DNA of 64,000 nt, from positions 26,335-90,334 of the forward strand of contig NCEM01000005.1 in assembly GCA_002280725.1 (NCBI GenBank), in the 5' to 3' direction. This document shows, piece after piece, positions 63,394-64,000 of the stretch (the stretch's first letter is position 1; every line of letters starts with the position of its first letter). The notes beneath the pieces were generated by a model, which worked only from the letters and a program-made list of their open reading frames with translations, did not search any database and was not told the DNA's origin. The position numbers and the translations under genes are program-made. Source of the stretch: Alphaproteobacteria bacterium 32-64-14 (lineage in GTDB: Bacteria; Pseudomonadota; Alphaproteobacteria; Caulobacterales; Hyphomonadaceae).

Positions 63394-63422
63394 TTGCGCC
63401 CTCAGGGTCACGAGCGTATATA
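63394..63422 (+). promoter_or_regulatory. rRNA promoter P1 (distal)
   Basis: TTGCGC (63394-63399), a 17-base spacer and TATATA (63417-63422). Confidence 0.55.
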
Positions 63423-63549
63423 CCGCCCTCCCGCCGACCACTGTTGGTCTAACGCGGGCCCCGCAATGGGCCCGAGGAAGCCTCTGTCGTCCTTTTTGTG
63501 AGCCTTTTCGGCGTCCTGTGGATCGCTGAAAAAAGTCGGAAAAAGGCGG

Positions 63550-63578
63550 TTGACGGGAAACGAAGCTCGGGCTTATAC
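63550..63578 (+). promoter_or_regulatory. rRNA promoter P2 (proximal)
   Basis: TTGACG (63550-63555), a 17-base spacer and TTATAC (63573-63578): near-consensus sigma-70 boxes about 330 bases before 16S, fitting an rRNA promoter. Confidence 0.7.
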
Positions 63579-63661
63579 CCCGCGCCTCACGCAAACGGGG
63601 CGGCCAACACGGCCGATACGGATGCGGCGGATAGCCGGTCGAAAGACCATTGTCCGCGGGA

Positions 63662-63887
63662 TGTTTGACATTGTGAGTGGAAGAGAAACGCGGGCGGCGA
63701 TGTTGCTTGCAGGGTTCTCAATCAGGCTTCGGCCTGGGTGAGGCCCATTTATCGACATCGACGGTTTGCGTTTATCTAAGGAAAGCCAGTTCAATATACG
63801 GCCCAACGTGAGTTGGGTTTTATGTGAACGGGTTTCCCGTCAAATATACGCAAATGCTTTGCAGCGACCTCGCGAAATTCCGCGAGG
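63662..63887 (+). other. 16S leader: antitermination-like motif and hairpins
   Basis: TGTTTGACATTGTGAG (63662-63677) resembles the TTTGACATTGTGA motif found in alphaproteobacterial rRNA leaders and is a candidate for nut-like or processing control. CCCAAC-GTGA-GTTGGG (63802-63817) then TTTTAT, and CCTCGCG-AAATTC-CGCGAGG (63868-63887), are stem-loops, the latter just before the mature 16S end. Confidence 0.4.
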
Positions 63888-63906
63888 TTTCGTCGGAGTC
63901 AAACCT

Positions 63907-64000
63907 CAACCTGAGAGTTTGATTCTGGCTCAGAACGAACGCTGGCGGCAGGCTTAACACATGCAAGTCGAACGCCCCGCAAGGGGAGTGGCAGACGGGT
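63907..64000 (+). rRNA. rrs: 16S ribosomal RNA, 5' end (partial)
   Basis: AGAGTTTGATTCTGGCTCAG begins at 63914, aligning with E. coli position 8, so the mature end is near 63907. AACGAACGCTGGCGGCAGGC then TTAACACATGCAAGTCGAAC is standard alphaproteobacterial 16S. The gene runs off the window edge. Confidence 0.97.

Larger units (their letters stand above)
63185..63906 (+). other. rRNA operon upstream region and leader
   Basis: About 720 bases without a protein gene. It carries two tandem promoters, a conserved-looking leader motif and two hairpins (all listed separately or in the leader entry), ending at the 16S 5' end. A separate role for bases 63185-63390 is not apparent. Confidence 0.7.

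Overview
The window is high-GC DNA from an alphaproteobacterium. Three things point to the Caulobacterales/Hyphomonadaceae side of the class: a complete holdfast-anchor set in the order hfaA-hfaB-hfaD, a full polyhydroxybutyrate (PHB) locus with a PhaR-type regulator, and the first ~94 bases of a 16S rRNA gene of alphaproteobacterial type at the right edge. The family assignment is inference; a 16S or core-gene comparison would settle it. Almost all of the DNA is coding, genes sit in short tight operons, and many products are exported or lipoproteins.

Layout. 1-3.4 kb: a Fur-box-like site in front of a PepSY membrane protein, a DUF2271 protein and a DUF4198 protein, followed by a flavin transferase (apbE), which together look like an extracytosolic, iron-related flavin redox module. 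3.4-8.7 kb: PHB storage (phasin, membrane protein, phaC, alpha/beta hydrolase, phaR) with a 12-base motif shared by the phasin and phaC control regions. 8.7-16.4 kb: penicillin-acylase family enzyme, a divergent Mur-ligase/LD-carboxypeptidase pair (peptidoglycan recycling), an O-acyltransferase, 3-hydroxybutyrate dehydrogenase and an M28 peptidase. 16.5-22 kb: a lipoprotein, then a tightly overlapping operon of a coiled-coil protein, a DUF6384 protein, a Gly-rich coiled-coil protein and a phytase-like esterase. 22-33.7 kb: PhoD phosphatase, small membrane and lipoproteins, cytochrome P450, a NERD-helicase, PhoH, gamma-carbonic-anhydrase-like protein and a luciferase-like oxidoreductase. 33.7-46.1 kb: DEAD-box helicase, VIT protein, GYF-like protein, enoyl-CoA hydratase, Mph-like kinase, TraB/GumN protein with a small regulator, PilZ and PAS proteins, and others.

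46.3-54 kb: four tandem DUF885 lipoprotein metallopeptidase paralogs on one strand. Two are damaged: the first has an apparent 8-base deletion just after the metal-binding motif, and the fourth has an 80-base deletion that fuses it in frame to a downstream small lipoprotein. The third and fourth share a 99-base identical tract ending at that deletion. 54-58.5 kb: sterol-desaturase-family protein, CocE-type hydrolase, saccharopine-dehydrogenase-like protein and a frameshifted lipoprotein. 58.7-61.5 kb: hfaD, hfaB, hfaA. 61.8-64 kb: an N-terminally truncated FAD oxidoreductase, a CBS-domain protein, and a 720-base rRNA leader with two tandem sigma-70-type promoters before 16S.

The observations most worth a second look are the DUF885 array with its deletion/fusion junctions, the in-frame palindromic repeat inside apbE, the Fur-linked flavinylation module, the overlapping DUF6384 operon, and a shared GTAGAGT/GCGTAGAGT element placed before two terminators. 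No CRISPR array, transposase, prophage or tRNA gene was seen.
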